Assembly: GCF_008329565.1 (NCBI RefSeq)
Contig: NZ_NPKT01000003.1
Location: forward strand, 186,001 to 250,000
Direction of reading: 5' to 3'
Source: Mycolicibacterium sp. P1-5
GTDB taxonomy: Bacteria > Actinomycetota > Actinomycetes > Mycobacteriales > Mycobacteriaceae
Length of the DNA stretch: 64,000 bases
Positions within the stretch are counted from its first letter, which is position 1; every line of letters begins with the position of its first letter. The notes below the pieces were generated by a model, which worked only from the letters and a program-made list of their open reading frames with translations, searched no databases and was not told the origin of the DNA. Shown in pieces: positions 1 through 8,407 of this stretch. Both the position numbers and the translations under genes were made by a program.

Positions 1-464
1 GCGGCGACAGCGGGGATCAGTACCTTCTGGGTGACACCGGTCCAGTTGACGCCGCTGCTGCCCAGCGCAGCCAGCCCGGCGCCGATCAGGCCACCGAACA
101 GCGCGTGCGAGGAGCTGGACGGAATGCCGAACAGCCAGGTCAGCAGGTTCCACAGGATGCCGCCGATCAGGCCGGCGAAGATGATCGTCAATCCCATCGA
201 CGCGTCGATGCCGGACAGGAGGTGGCCGGTCTTGCCGTCCTGAACCTTCAGGACCGACGTCGTCACCGTGACCGCCACCTCGACGGAGAGGAACGCACCG
301 ACCAGATTCAGGATCCCGGCGAGCAGCACAGCAGTCTTGGGCTTGAGCGCGCCGGTGGCGATCGACGTCGCCATGGCGTTGCCCGTGTCGTGAAATCCGT
401 TGGTGAAATCGAATGCCAGCGCGGTGGCAATCAACAACACCAGGATGATCATCTCCGTGCTCAT
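1..464 (-). CDS. pitA: Inorganic phosphate transporter PitA, 5' part only
   Basis: Low-affinity phosphate permease of the inner membrane (PiT family). Only the N-terminal 154 residues lie in the window; the rest is past the left edge. The start is ATG at 464 (MSTEMIILVLL). The PiT signature is visible near residues 18-30 (DFTNGFHDTGNAM), followed by hydrophobic helices and the family motif GIPSSSSHALFGG near residue 125. The gene beside a DUF3349 gene and menE matches the M. tuberculosis pitA (Rv0545c) neighbourhood. It is divergent from the DUF3349 gene, with about 230 bp between them. Family assignment is secure. Confidence 0.93.
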   Translation of the reverse strand, partial: MSTEMIILVLLIATALAFDFTNGFHDTGNAMATSIATGALKPKTAVLLAGILNLVGAFLSVEVAVTVTTSVLKVQDGKTGHLLSGIDASMGLTIIFAGLIGGILWNLLTWLFGIPSSSSHALFGGLIGAGLAALGSSGVNWTGVTQKVLIPAVA

Positions 465-694
465 GACTGAGATTCTGGTGGTTGACAGGGCCCTTTGACC
501 AGTTGCCAAAAGTCCTCGTACTGGGCATTTGCGAACGTCCCGCAGGTGTTCATCAGTCGTTAACCTATCAGCCGTCAGTGGTTCCCCGGGGCCGACACAG
601 CGGGGGTACACCGGAGGCGCGGCAAATCAGTGCCGACTAGAATTCTCACGAGTCCACAGGGCGCCCACACGCCCCCCGCAAGGGAGATGCTGCG
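465..694. promoter_or_regulatory. Divergent intergenic region between pitA and the DUF3349 gene
   Basis: This 230-bp gap separates two outward-facing genes and must hold both promoters. I see no convincing -10/-35 pair or palindrome. A purine stretch (AAGGGAGA) about 10 bases before GTG 695 is a plausible ribosome binding site. Confidence 0.4.
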
Positions 695-997
695 GTGACC
701 AACTTCATCACCAAGATCGTGGCCTGGATCAAAGCCGGTTACCCCGATGGGGTCCCGCACCCCGACCAGGTGCCGTTGTTCGCCCTGCTGCGGCGGCGGT
801 TGGGCGACGAGGAAGTCATCGCGGTAGCCAACGCACTGCTCGAGCGCGGGGCGTTCGACCACATCGACATCGGGGTATTGATCACGGAGATCACCGACAC
901 GTTGCCCACTCCGGAGGACATCGACCGGGTCCATGACAGGCTGGCCACGTACGGCTGGCCGCTGGACGATCCGCGAGACAGTGAGGACGTCGAATAA
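695..997 (+). CDS. DUF3349 domain protein
   Basis: Small (100 aa) soluble protein of the mycobacterial DUF3349 family, to which Rv0543c belongs; biochemical function unknown. The sequence has the family pattern: an amphipathic N-terminus, a helical LFALLRRRLGDEEV segment near residues 28-42 and the TPEDIDRVHDRL segment near residues 71-82. The GTG start has a purine-rich site upstream. menE follows about 50 bp downstream on the same strand, as in M. tuberculosis, so co-transcription is likely. No catalytic motif is seen. Confidence 0.85.
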   Translation: MTNFITKIVAWIKAGYPDGVPHPDQVPLFALLRRRLGDEEVIAVANALLERGAFDHIDIGVLITEITDTLPTPEDIDRVHDRLATYGWPLDDPRDSEDVE

Positions 998-1047
998 CTA
1001 CTCTGCGAGCGCTCGCCATCCCGCCCGGCCCGTCGGCGCAGTCTCTG

Positions 1048-2193
1048 ATGGCCGCCCTGGACGGCGTCCTCGACGGGCGGGATGCCCCTCTGGTTCCCAT
1101 TCCCGCGGGCGACCTGCGCGAAAGCGAGTTGTTGACAACGTCTTTGCGAGTCGGCGACGAGATCGACGACGCCGTCGCCCTGGTGGTGTCGACATCGGGG
1201 ACCACCGGAACACCCAAGGGCGCGATGCTGACTCCTGCGGCGTTGATCGCCAGCGCGTCGGCCACCCTGGACCACCTCGGTGGCCCCGGCACCTGGTTGC
1301 TGGCATTACCGACTCACCACATCGCCGGGATACAGGTGCTGGTCCGCAGCCTGCAGGCCGGCACCGTTCCCGTCGAGCTGGATATCTCCGCCGGCTTCGA
1401 CGTCAGCCAATTACCAACGGCTGTAGCGCAATTGGGTTCCGGCCGCCGCTACACCGCACTGGTCGCCACCCAGCTCGCCAAGGCGCTGCTGGACCCCGAG
1501 GCCACGGCGGCACTCGCCGAACTCGACGCGGTGCTGCTCGGCGGCGGTCCCGCACCCCGGCCGGTCCTGGAAGGTGCGGCGGCCGCCGGAATCGAAGTGG
1601 TCCGGACATACGGCTCCAGTGAGACAGCCGGCGGATGTGTCTATGACGGCGTACCACTGACCGGAGTGACGATCCGACTCGATGACGGCCCCGAGCCGGG
1701 CGAGGGCCGCATTGTGATCGGCGGACCCACGCTGGCCATGGGCTATCGGAATCCACCGGACCCCGATCCGTTCGCCGAACCCGGTTGGTTCCGGACCGAC
1801 GACCTCGGCACCGTCGACGAGGAAGGCCGACTACGGGTGCTGGGCCGGGTCGACGAAGCCATCAGCACCGGCGGGCTGACAGTGATGCCCGCGCCGGTTG
1901 AGGCCGTGCTCTCGCAGCATCCGGCGATCGCCGACTGTGCGGTGTTCGGGCTCGAGGACGACCGGCTCGGCGAGCGGGTGGCGGCCGCAGTGGTGCTTCT
2001 CACTGGGGCGCTCGAACCCAGCCTGGACGACATTCGGGAGTACCTCGCGCAGTCCCTGGACCCGCTGGCCGCACCCCGTGAGCTGCACATTCTCGATGAG
2101 CTTCCCCGCCGCGGCATCGGCAAGCTGGACCGCCGCGCCCTTCGAGAGCGGTTCGCGAACGGTGGCGACCTGCCCGGCGGCTACGGCTGGTGA
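1048..2193 (+). CDS. menE: o-Succinylbenzoate-CoA ligase MenE
   Basis: Adenylate-forming enzyme that activates o-succinylbenzoate to its CoA thioester in menaquinone synthesis. The AMP-binding P-loop TSGTTGTPKGAM is near residues 50-61, the YGSSE adenine-loop motif near residue 189, the TDDLG motif near 251 and the C-terminal lysine motif RRGIGKLDR near 355. At 381 aa it is short for an acyl-CoA synthetase but normal for actinobacterial MenE. ATG 1048 is the first good start; the in-frame upstream stretch offers only CTG or ATC. menA lies about 15 kb further along on the same strand. Confidence 0.93.
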   Translation: MAALDGVLDGRDAPLVPIPAGDLRESELLTTSLRVGDEIDDAVALVVSTSGTTGTPKGAMLTPAALIASASATLDHLGGPGTWLLALPTHHIAGIQVLVRSLQAGTVPVELDISAGFDVSQLPTAVAQLGSGRRYTALVATQLAKALLDPEATAALAELDAVLLGGGPAPRPVLEGAAAAGIEVVRTYGSSETAGGCVYDGVPLTGVTIRLDDGPEPGEGRIVIGGPTLAMGYRNPPDPDPFAEPGWFRTDDLGTVDEEGRLRVLGRVDEAISTGGLTVMPAPVEAVLSQHPAIADCAVFGLEDDRLGERVAAAVVLLTGALEPSLDDIREYLAQSLDPLAAPRELHILDELPRRGIGKLDRRALRERFANGGDLPGGYGW

Positions 2194-2232
2194 ACAATGG
2201 TTTACGCAGCCACACAGAGGGGACAGACAGGT

Positions 2233-3105
2233 ATGGACGAGTTGAAGTATCTCGACCTGCACGGTGACCAGGTGGCTTACCTGGATGAAGGTCACGGTGA
2301 GGTGATCCTGCTGCTGCACGGCATGGCCGGTAGCTCGCAGACCTGGCGCTCGGTGGTGCGCCCGCTGTCGCGCAAATACCGGGTGATTGCGCCCGACCTG
2401 CTGGGCCACGGTCATTCCGCCAAACCACGCAGTGACTACTCGCTGGGCGCGTTCGCGGTATGGCTGCGCGACCTGCTCGACGAGCTCGGCGTGACCCAGG
2501 CGACCATCGTCGGGCATTCGCTCGGCGGCGGGGTGGCCATGCAGTTCCTGTACCAGCACCCGGATTACTGTCACCGACTGATTTTGGTGAACAGCGGCGG
2601 CTTGGGACCCGACGTCGGATGGACGCTGCGGCTGCTCTCGGCACCGGGTGCCGAGCTGATCATGCCGATCATCGCTCCCCCTCCCGTGTTGGCCCTCGGC
2701 GAGAAGGTGCGGTCGTGGTTCGGCAAGGCCGGCATCACGTCGCCACGAGGCGCGGAAATCTGGAACGCCTACAGTTCGTTCTCCGATGCTCCCACCCGGG
2801 CGGCGTTCCTGCGCACGCTGCGTTCGGTGGTGGACTACCGCGGACAGGCTGTCAGCGCGCTGAACCGCCTGCACATGAAGGCCGATATGCCGATCATGGC
2901 CATCTGGGGCGACTCGGACGCGATCATCCCCGTCGAGCACGCCTACTCCGCGCACGAGGCGCGCCCCGACGTCCGGCTCGAGGTACTGCCCGGGGTGGGC
3001 CATTTCCCCCAGGTGGAGCGCCCGACCGAATTCGTCGAGTTGGTCGACGACTTCATCAGTAGCACTGCGGGCGCGGATATCAAGCAGCCCGCCACCCGGG
3101 CGTGA
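2233..3105 (+). CDS. Alpha/beta-fold hydrolase
   Basis: Predicted serine hydrolase of 290 aa; substrate unknown. The fold is shown by the HGMAGSS oxyanion loop (residues 29-35), the nucleophile elbow GHSLGG with Ser96, an acidic residue in WGDSDAIIP and the catalytic His in GVGHFPQ near the C-terminus. I place the start at ATG 2233 because it follows an AGAGGGGACAG ribosome site; an in-frame ATG at 2197 is also possible. It follows menE closely and its stop overlaps the next start (GTGA), so menE, this gene and the PPOX gene probably form one operon. A role in menaquinone synthesis (a MenH-like step) is conceivable but unproved. Confidence 0.85.
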   Translation: MDELKYLDLHGDQVAYLDEGHGEVILLLHGMAGSSQTWRSVVRPLSRKYRVIAPDLLGHGHSAKPRSDYSLGAFAVWLRDLLDELGVTQATIVGHSLGGGVAMQFLYQHPDYCHRLILVNSGGLGPDVGWTLRLLSAPGAELIMPIIAPPPVLALGEKVRSWFGKAGITSPRGAEIWNAYSSFSDAPTRAAFLRTLRSVVDYRGQAVSALNRLHMKADMPIMAIWGDSDAIIPVEHAYSAHEARPDVRLEVLPGVGHFPQVERPTEFVELVDDFISSTAGADIKQPATRA

Positions 3106-3512
3106 CCGAGGCCGCCGACCGCTTCGCGGCCGCACAGGTGGCCAGGCTGGCCACCGTCACCCCCGACGGTCCTCCCCATGTGGTGCCGATCGTGTTCGCG
3201 ATGGCCGAGTCCACGCTCTATACCGGGGTGGACGGCAAGCCGAAGTCAACCCATCGGCTGCGGCGGCTGGCCAACATCGAGGCCAACCCACGCGTCAGCC
3301 TCGTGGTCGACCACTACGACGACGACTGGTCACAGCTGTGGTGGGTACGGGCCGACGGAATCGCGACAATCCACCACGACGATTCAGTCTGCGAACGCGG
3401 CTATGAACTCTTACGCGCGAAATACCCTCAGTATCAACATGTTCCGCTGGACGGCCCGATGATCGCGGTGGAGGTCGATCGGTGGTCGTCCTGGGGGATT
3501 TCGGCGCGTTAA
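3102..3512 (+). CDS. PPOX-class F420-dependent enzyme (TIGR03668-like)
   Basis: Flavin-reductase-like split barrel protein, 136 aa, of the class that binds the deazaflavin F420 in actinobacteria. Support comes from the N-terminal ARLATVTPDGPPHVVPIVFA strand region, the KPKSTHRLRRLANIEANPRVSLVVD segment (residues about 45-70), typical of F420/FMN phosphate binding, and the WWVRADG strand. GTG 3102 overlaps the upstream stop as GTGA, indicating translational coupling. The stop codon lies inside a perfect 24-bp inverted repeat. Substrate unknown. Confidence 0.82.
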   Translation: MTEAADRFAAAQVARLATVTPDGPPHVVPIVFAMAESTLYTGVDGKPKSTHRLRRLANIEANPRVSLVVDHYDDDWSQLWWVRADGIATIHHDDSVCERGYELLRAKYPQYQHVPLDGPMIAVEVDRWSSWGISAR

Positions 3513-3545
3513 CCGCCGCTCAGCGGCGGTTAACGCGCCGAAATC
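3497..3545. repeat. Perfect 24-bp inverted repeat (palindrome family A, copy 1)
   Basis: Bases 3497-3520 and 3522-3545 are perfect reverse complements separated by one base. The left arm includes the last codons and stop of the PPOX gene. As RNA it would fold into a very stable hairpin and may end transcription, although no U-tract follows. The right arm plus the next six bases recurs at 48490-48520 with two differences, so this is a dispersed element and not a one-off terminator. Confidence 0.9.
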
Positions 3546-3579
3546 GCTGGGTGGGCATGTCGCCGTACGCTTGAGACTC

Positions 3580-4935
3580 GTGAGCATCGGTCGCAAAGAA
3601 GCGGTCGCGGTTGCCATCGGCGTGCTGCTGGTGGTCGCGGCGTTCGTGGTCCCGCACCTGGATCTGGGCATCGTCACCCCGCTGATCAACAGTTCGGCCG
3701 CGCAGATCAAGGACTTCGCCGATACGGCGCCGATCTTCGGCTGGTGGAACGCCCACGTCGGCTGGGGCACCGTTCCCGCCATCCTGATCGGTACGGCGGC
3801 CGTGGTGTGGGGCGCATCGATGGCACGGCGGCTGTCCTGGCGGTCGCTGACGCTCACCGTGTGGGCGACGTCGATGCTGTGGGCGTTCGCACTGGCGATG
3901 ATCGACGGTTGGCAGCGCGGGTTCGCCGGCCGGCTCACCGCCCGGCACGAATACCTCAAGCAGGTGCCGACGATCACCGACATCCCCGAGGCTGTTCGCA
4001 CCTTCGCCAGCCGAATCCTTGATTTCCAACCCAATTCGTGGATCACGCATGTCTCCGGCCATCCACCCGGTGCGCTGCTGACGTTCGTCTGGCTGGACCG
4101 CATCGGGCTTGGGGGCGGTGCGTGGGCCGGCCTGTGGTGCCTGCTGTTCGGATCGTCGGCCGCCGCCGCCGTGCTGGTCGCGGTGAGAGCGCTCAATGGC
4201 GAGGAGACGGCGCGGCTGGTGGCGCCGTTCGTCGCCGTCGCACCGACCGCGATCTGGATCGCGGTGTCCGCCGACGGATACTACGCAGGCGTCGCGGCAT
4301 GGGGAATTGCGCTGCTGGCCTTGGCGGTTCGCCGATCAGTACGGTGGCCGTTGCCCGCCGCCGTGGCCGCGGGCCTGGTGCTGGGCTGGGCGATCTTCCT
4401 CAACTACGGGCTGGCGCTGATGGCCGTACCCGCGGTTGCCGTTCTGATCTGCGCGTCATCCTGGCGCGACGCGGTCCGGGTGCTGATCCCGGCGGCGGTG
4501 GGCGCACTGGCCGTGGTCGGCGCGTTCGCGATCGCGGGGTTTTGGTGGTTCGACGGCTATACCCTTGTGCAGCAGCGTTATTGGCAGGGCATCGCGCTGA
4601 ACCGGCCATTCCAGTATTGGAGCTGGGCCAACCTGGCGTCGGTGGTCTGCGCGATCGGGCTGGGCAGTGTCGCCGGAATCGGGCGGGTGTTCGACATTTC
4701 GGCGATCAAGCGCCGGTCCGGGCTGCACCTGCTGATCCTGGCCGCCCTGGCCGCGATCCTGTTCGCCGACCTGTCGATGCTGTCGAAGGCTGAGACCGAA
4801 CGGATCTGGCTACCGTTCGAGGTGTGGCTCACCGCCGCCGGGGCTCTGCTGCCCGTCCGGGCCCACCGATGGTGGTTGAGTCTGAACGTCATCGGTGCGC
4901 TGCTGCTCAACCACTTCATCCTCACCAACTGGTAG
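3580..4935 (+). CDS. Polytopic membrane protein, Rv0541c-like
   Basis: Integral membrane protein of about 451 aa with roughly ten hydrophobic helices and an SGHPPGALL loop near residue 158. The pattern of a first lumenal loop with conserved His/Asp/Glu residues followed by many helices resembles GT-C glycosyltransferases, but no family is certain. Position next to the menE group matches Rv0541c of M. tuberculosis. I favour GTG 3580 (VSIGRKEAV); a TTG three codons earlier is the alternative. Its 3' end overlaps the convergent gene on the other strand by 126 bp. Confidence 0.75.
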   Translation: MSIGRKEAVAVAIGVLLVVAAFVVPHLDLGIVTPLINSSAAQIKDFADTAPIFGWWNAHVGWGTVPAILIGTAAVVWGASMARRLSWRSLTLTVWATSMLWAFALAMIDGWQRGFAGRLTARHEYLKQVPTITDIPEAVRTFASRILDFQPNSWITHVSGHPPGALLTFVWLDRIGLGGGAWAGLWCLLFGSSAAAAVLVAVRALNGEETARLVAPFVAVAPTAIWIAVSADGYYAGVAAWGIALLALAVRRSVRWPLPAAVAAGLVLGWAIFLNYGLALMAVPAVAVLICASSWRDAVRVLIPAAVGALAVVGAFAIAGFWWFDGYTLVQQRYWQGIALNRPFQYWSWANLASVVCAIGLGSVAGIGRVFDISAIKRRSGLHLLILAALAAILFADLSMLSKAETERIWLPFEVWLTAAGALLPVRAHRWWLSLNVIGALLLNHFILTNW

Positions 4936-5328
4936 CACGCGATCGCCGAGGAGGTAGAGCAGCGCCGAGCCCCACACGACCGCCAGGGCAATCCAGAATC
5001 CGGATTCATAATCGCGGTCCAGCACGGTGAGGTTGTCCAGATGTAGTCCTGGCTTGGTGTAGACCGGAATCGCCAGCAGCACCAGGACGACCGTCAGCAA
5101 CGCAGCCACCAGCACCGGCGTCCACCACTTGTGCGGCAGCAGTCGCCGGCCCGCGAAACCGAGGGCAACGCACACCGGCGCGAACACCGCATCGTGCAGC
5201 AGCACGCCGATCAGTGCCCACACCACGATACGGATGATGACGTCGGTCGAGTTCTCGGCCACCAGCACGACGCCGTAGGCGCCCAGTGCCAGACCGAGGG
5301 CCACCACGAAGAATCTGGCGGACGTCAC
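4810..5328 (-). CDS. Conserved membrane protein, last gene of the molybdo-oxidoreductase operon
   Basis: Protein of 172 aa with about four hydrophobic helices: residues about 5-22, 28-50, 62-85 and 105-125. The C-terminal tail is polar, Gln/Pro/Gly-rich and probably cytoplasmic. GTG 5328 overlaps the stop of the upstream oxidoreductase gene as GTGA, which fixes the start. I recognise no family. The coupling suggests it helps anchor or partner the oxidoreductase. The 126-bp antisense overlap with the Rv0541c-like gene covers this polar tail, and an earlier real end is not excluded. Confidence 0.7.
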   Translation of the reverse strand: MTSARFFVVALGLALGAYGVVLVAENSTDVIIRIVVWALIGVLLHDAVFAPVCVALGFAGRRLLPHKWWTPVLVAALLTVVLVLLAIPVYTKPGLHLDNLTVLDRDYESGFWIALAVVWGSALLYLLGDRVLPVGEDEVVEQQRTDDVQTQPPSVGPDGQQSPGGGEPHLER

Positions 5329-6455
5329 GTCACCACCTCGATTCTCGACAGCCATTTGGTCTGCAGCACACCGGGTCTCGTCGGAGCGATCAGTCGGCAG
5401 GGATATCCGTGGTCGATATCGAGAGTCTGACCGTTGAGCTTCAACGCGATCAACGTCTGCGAATCACGGGTATGCCGCGCGGGCAGCACCGTGCGCGAGT
5501 ACGGGCCGGGCGGCTCGAGCGAGATCATCCGTACGTCAGAATCTGCGTTCGCGCCAACTACTTTGAGTAATTCAGCGAGCACCACACCCGTCCAGTTCGC
5601 CGTGGCGCTCCATCCCTCGACGCAGGCTATCGGCAGCCGGTGTGTGGTCTGCGGCATCGCCGCAAGCTCGTCGACCGTGAACGCCTTGACGACTGATCCG
5701 TTGACGATGGTCAGCCGGTAGACCGGTGAGCGCGCACTGTCCAGAACCCCGGCGGCGAACGCCGACCGGTTCACCGGCACGCCCTGCGGGCCGCGGCCCG
5801 ACCGCGGCGCCAGCAGGGAGACGTGCCGAAACCAGGGAATCGTCTGTCCGGCAGTCACAATCGTCGCCGCACCGACTGCCAGCCAGGTGCCGGCAAGCAC
5901 CGCACGCCGGCTGGGCCCGACGCGCAGCTCGCCGGTCGGCGCTTCCTCGAGCGGTTCGCCGAGGGCCCGGCGGATGACCGGCAGTTTCACCCCGACGTGC
6001 ACCAGGACCGCACCGGCCGCGACGTAGGCCATCGCGTAATGACTGGTGGTGAAGAAGAACTTGAATGCGTACCACTGCGCGATGTTCATGATGCCGGTGG
6101 AGAGCTGAAAAATCATCGCCCCCACCAGAACCAGGATCGACGCCCGCTCGATCTGTCGGGTGAGCCCGCCGATGATCGGCCGGTCGAACAGCTTGGGGTA
6201 CACCGACCAGAGCTTGACCAGGAGCAGCGGGATCGCGGCGATCCCGGAGATCACGTGCAGACCCTGCGTCAGCTGGTACAACCAAACCGGGCGGGTAGGC
6301 CAGAAGAACCACGGCTGCGGATGCTGGATGAAGTGACTGATCAAACCCGTGACGAAGCAGACGGCCACGGCGAGACCGAGGGCGACCCCGACCCGAGCCG
6401 TCACTGCTGTTCCACGCAAGGAAGCCTTGCTGGTCGATCCCATCTGCGGCGTCAC
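5325..6455 (-). CDS. Membrane-anchored molybdopterin oxidoreductase (sulfite oxidase-like)
   Basis: Two-part protein of 376 aa. The N-terminal half (about residues 15-190) has several helices with His residues, resembling a cytochrome b561-type anchor (GLISHFIQHP, LHVISGIAAIPLL, ITTSHYAMAY-like positions). The C-terminal half (about 230-376) is an oxidoreductase molybdopterin-binding domain, with the likely Mo-ligand Cys in the IACVEGWSATANWTG segment and a later GYPCRLIAPTRPG loop. GTG 6455 overlaps the upstream stop as GTGA. It is cotranslated with a methyltransferase and a downstream membrane protein. Substrate and electron acceptor unknown; haem binding is inferred. Confidence 0.82.
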   Translation of the reverse strand: MTPQMGSTSKASLRGTAVTARVGVALGLAVAVCFVTGLISHFIQHPQPWFFWPTRPVWLYQLTQGLHVISGIAAIPLLLVKLWSVYPKLFDRPIIGGLTRQIERASILVLVGAMIFQLSTGIMNIAQWYAFKFFFTTSHYAMAYVAAGAVLVHVGVKLPVIRRALGEPLEEAPTGELRVGPSRRAVLAGTWLAVGAATIVTAGQTIPWFRHVSLLAPRSGRGPQGVPVNRSAFAAGVLDSARSPVYRLTIVNGSVVKAFTVDELAAMPQTTHRLPIACVEGWSATANWTGVVLAELLKVVGANADSDVRMISLEPPGPYSRTVLPARHTRDSQTLIALKLNGQTLDIDHGYPCRLIAPTRPGVLQTKWLSRIEVVT

Positions 6456-7081
6456 GTCAGCGTGAGTGTAGCCACCACGCGCTCGCCGATCGGGTGAATC
6501 CCGACCAGCGCCAAACCGACTTCTCCGGCCAGCGCGGCCGCACAGTCGACACCCACCGTGGCCCACTTGAACCATGGTCCGATGCTGCGCGAAGACTCCA
6601 GCCGGACCCAACGGGTCCGCACGCCGACTGCGCCCGGGTCGAATTCAGCCACGCAGCGACCGCCGGCGCACAACAGCTCAGCGGCGCGACGCAAGACTCG
6701 GCGCGGATCGCCGGCCAGCCCGACATTTCCGTCCGCGAGCAACACCGTCTGCCAGCGCCCGGTGCCTGGCAGCGGCTCGAACACATCGCGGAGCAACGCC
6801 GGTGCGCCACTGCGCCGCGCCAGGCGAACCGCCGTCGGAGACTGGTCTACACCCAGGGCCGGGATCCCGCGCTGGACCAGATCCGCCACCAATCGGCCAG
6901 GGCCGCAACCCAAGTCGATCGTCGGCCCGTCACACAGCGCCACAATCGCCGCATCGAAGACGGTGTCGGCGCCATGGCCGCCCAGCCAGCTGCTGACCGG
7001 AAGACGGTGACACCGGCCGTCGTCGTGGCGCAGCCAACATCGTTCGCCGTCGAGCGCTTCGTCGTAGAGCTGTCCCAGCAT
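6452..7081 (-). CDS. SAM-dependent methyltransferase (class I)
   Basis: Protein of 209 aa with the Rossmann-type SAM-binding motif IDLGCGPGRLVADLV (residues about 55-69), an acidic residue ending the next strand (LGVDQSPTAV) and a post-motif LLADGNVGL strand near residue 115. Start ATG 7081 is one base from the upstream stop, and the stop overlaps the oxidoreductase start. It sits between a DUF2064 transferase and a molybdo-oxidoreductase in one operon, so its substrate is probably a small molecule or glycan made or used there. No specific substrate can be read. Confidence 0.8.
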   Translation of the reverse strand: MLGQLYDEALDGERCWLRHDDGRCHRLPVSSWLGGHGADTVFDAAIVALCDGPTIDLGCGPGRLVADLVQRGIPALGVDQSPTAVRLARRSGAPALLRDVFEPLPGTGRWQTVLLADGNVGLAGDPRRVLRRAAELLCAGGRCVAEFDPGAVGVRTRWVRLESSRSIGPWFKWATVGVDCAAALAGEVGLALVGIHPIGERVVATLTLT

Positions 7082-7082
7082 T

Positions 7083-7754
7083 TCAGACCCCTTGGGTTAC
7101 TTCGGCGAATCGGCTCGACACCTGGCAGGCGGCGCGGACGGGCGGGATGTCGTCGACAGTGTCGACATCGTGCAGTTCCTCGACGAGGCAGACCGGAATC
7201 CCGTTGCGTTCCAGGGCTGCACGTGTGAGTGCACCGGTATCGGGTTGCGACATCGGCACGCCGCGCAGACATTCGGCCATCGCGCCGTCCGTTACCCCGA
7301 GGACCCACCACCCACCGTCGCATGCCATTCCCAGCACGGCCGGGGCGGTCAGCAACCGGCGAGCGCAAGCACCGAGAAGACCCGGGCTCACCTGTGGGGT
7401 GTCCATACCGATCTGCAGCACCGGCTGACGGCGGACGGCGGCGTCGGCGTGGGCATTGGCCAGCCGGTCGGCGAAGCCGTCACCGCGCTGTTGGACAACG
7501 GTGAAGTCACCGAGGCGCGTTCGTATTTGATCGGCCCGGCAAGCTCTGTCGAGGTCGCCGGTCATCGCGACCACCCGATGTATGGTCGGGGTCGCGGCCA
7601 CCGCGTCGAGGGTGTCCAACAGGGCGGCGGCGGCGAGATCGGCGGCGGCGAGCTCCCCCAGCGTCGCCGCCAGTCGCGTCTTGGCCAGACCGGGTACCGG
7701 AGCCTTGGCCACCACCAGCATGGTGACCGCTATGGGCGCCGGGCCTGGTGTCAC
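7083..7754 (-). CDS. DUF2064 (TIGR04282) nucleotidyl/glycosyltransferase-like protein, Rv0540-like
   Basis: 223-aa protein of the GT-A-like DUF2064 family. The N-terminus has the family signature VVAKAPVPGLAKTRLA, an analogue of the nucleotide-binding KxRL motif. It also has the family-typical IGMDTPQVSP (acidic, metal-binding position) and DGGWWVLGV segments. GTG 7754 overlaps the end of the GT2 gene (GTGA). In M. tuberculosis the pair Rv0539-Rv0540 is likewise adjacent. The enzyme probably transfers a sugar or nucleotidyl group in the same pathway as its GT2 partner; the acceptor is unknown. Confidence 0.82.
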   Translation of the reverse strand: MTPGPAPIAVTMLVVAKAPVPGLAKTRLAATLGELAAADLAAAALLDTLDAVAATPTIHRVVAMTGDLDRACRADQIRTRLGDFTVVQQRGDGFADRLANAHADAAVRRQPVLQIGMDTPQVSPGLLGACARRLLTAPAVLGMACDGGWWVLGVTDGAMAECLRGVPMSQPDTGALTRAALERNGIPVCLVEELHDVDTVDDIPPVRAACQVSSRFAEVTQGV

Positions 7755-8407
7755 GAGATGGCCTTCCAAAAGTCGACGGCGGCGGTGAAGCTTCCTCGCA
7801 CCGACCCGCTGACTTTCGACTTCCCGCCGACGCGCGGGCCGTAGTCGACGTCGACCTCCACGACATGCCATCCTGCGGTCGCGGCACGGACCAGTAGTTC
7901 GAGCGGATACCCGAAACGGCGGTCAGCAACCCCAAGCGCCAGCAACGCGTCACGCTTGACCACCCGCATGGGTGCGATGTCGTGAACCGGCAGCCCGTGC
8001 CGGGTACGCAGCCGCCAGCACACCGCCGCGGTGCCCATCCGCGCATGCCACGGCCACTTCAGCCCGCGAACCGGCCGGCGCCGGCCGGTCACCATGTCGG
8101 CACCGCGCTCCAGCTCGCTGACCAGCCGTGGCAGGTCGGCCGGGTCCAGCGAACCGTCGCCGTCCAGCACGGCCACGATCGGGGTGCGGGCGGCCTCGAC
8201 CCCGGCGTGAACAGCCGAGCCGTAGCCGGGCCGGCTTTCCCTGACAACGTCTGCACCGTGGCGCCGGGCCACCTCAGCGGTGCCGTCGGTGCTGTTGTTG
8301 TCCACGACCAAAGCCCGATAGCCGGGCGGTATGGCGGCGAGCACGGTGGGCAGCGAGTCGGCCTCGTTGAGGCAGGGCAGCACCACCGTGACCGGACACT
8401 CGGGCAT
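7751..8407 (-). CDS. Family 2 glycosyltransferase, Rv0539-like
   Basis: Soluble GT-A glycosyltransferase of 218 aa. It shows PCLNEADSLPTVLAAIP at the N-terminus, VVDNNSTDGT (nucleotide-binding Asp) near residue 35, the metal-binding LDGDGSLDP near residue 81, and a C-terminal KSKVSGSVRGSF segment as in dolichyl-phosphate mannosyl/glucosyl synthases. A polyprenyl-phosphate sugar synthase role is inferred. It is the first gene of a five-gene minus-strand operon (GT2, DUF2064, methyltransferase, molybdo-oxidoreductase, membrane protein), and it is divergent from the two-component system. Confidence 0.88.
   Translation of the reverse strand: MPECPVTVVLPCLNEADSLPTVLAAIPPGYRALVVDNNSTDGTAEVARRHGADVVRESRPGYGSAVHAGVEAARTPIVAVLDGDGSLDPADLPRLVSELERGADMVTGRRRPVRGLKWPWHARMGTAAVCWRLRTRHGLPVHDIAPMRVVKRDALLALGVADRRFGYPLELLVRAATAGWHVVEVDVDYGPRVGGKSKVSGSVRGSFTAAVDFWKAIS

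Noticed and set aside
2197..2232. Extended N-terminus for the alpha/beta hydrolase
   Set aside because: The extra residues (VYAATQRGQTG-like) are not family-typical, and a better ribosome site precedes ATG 2233.
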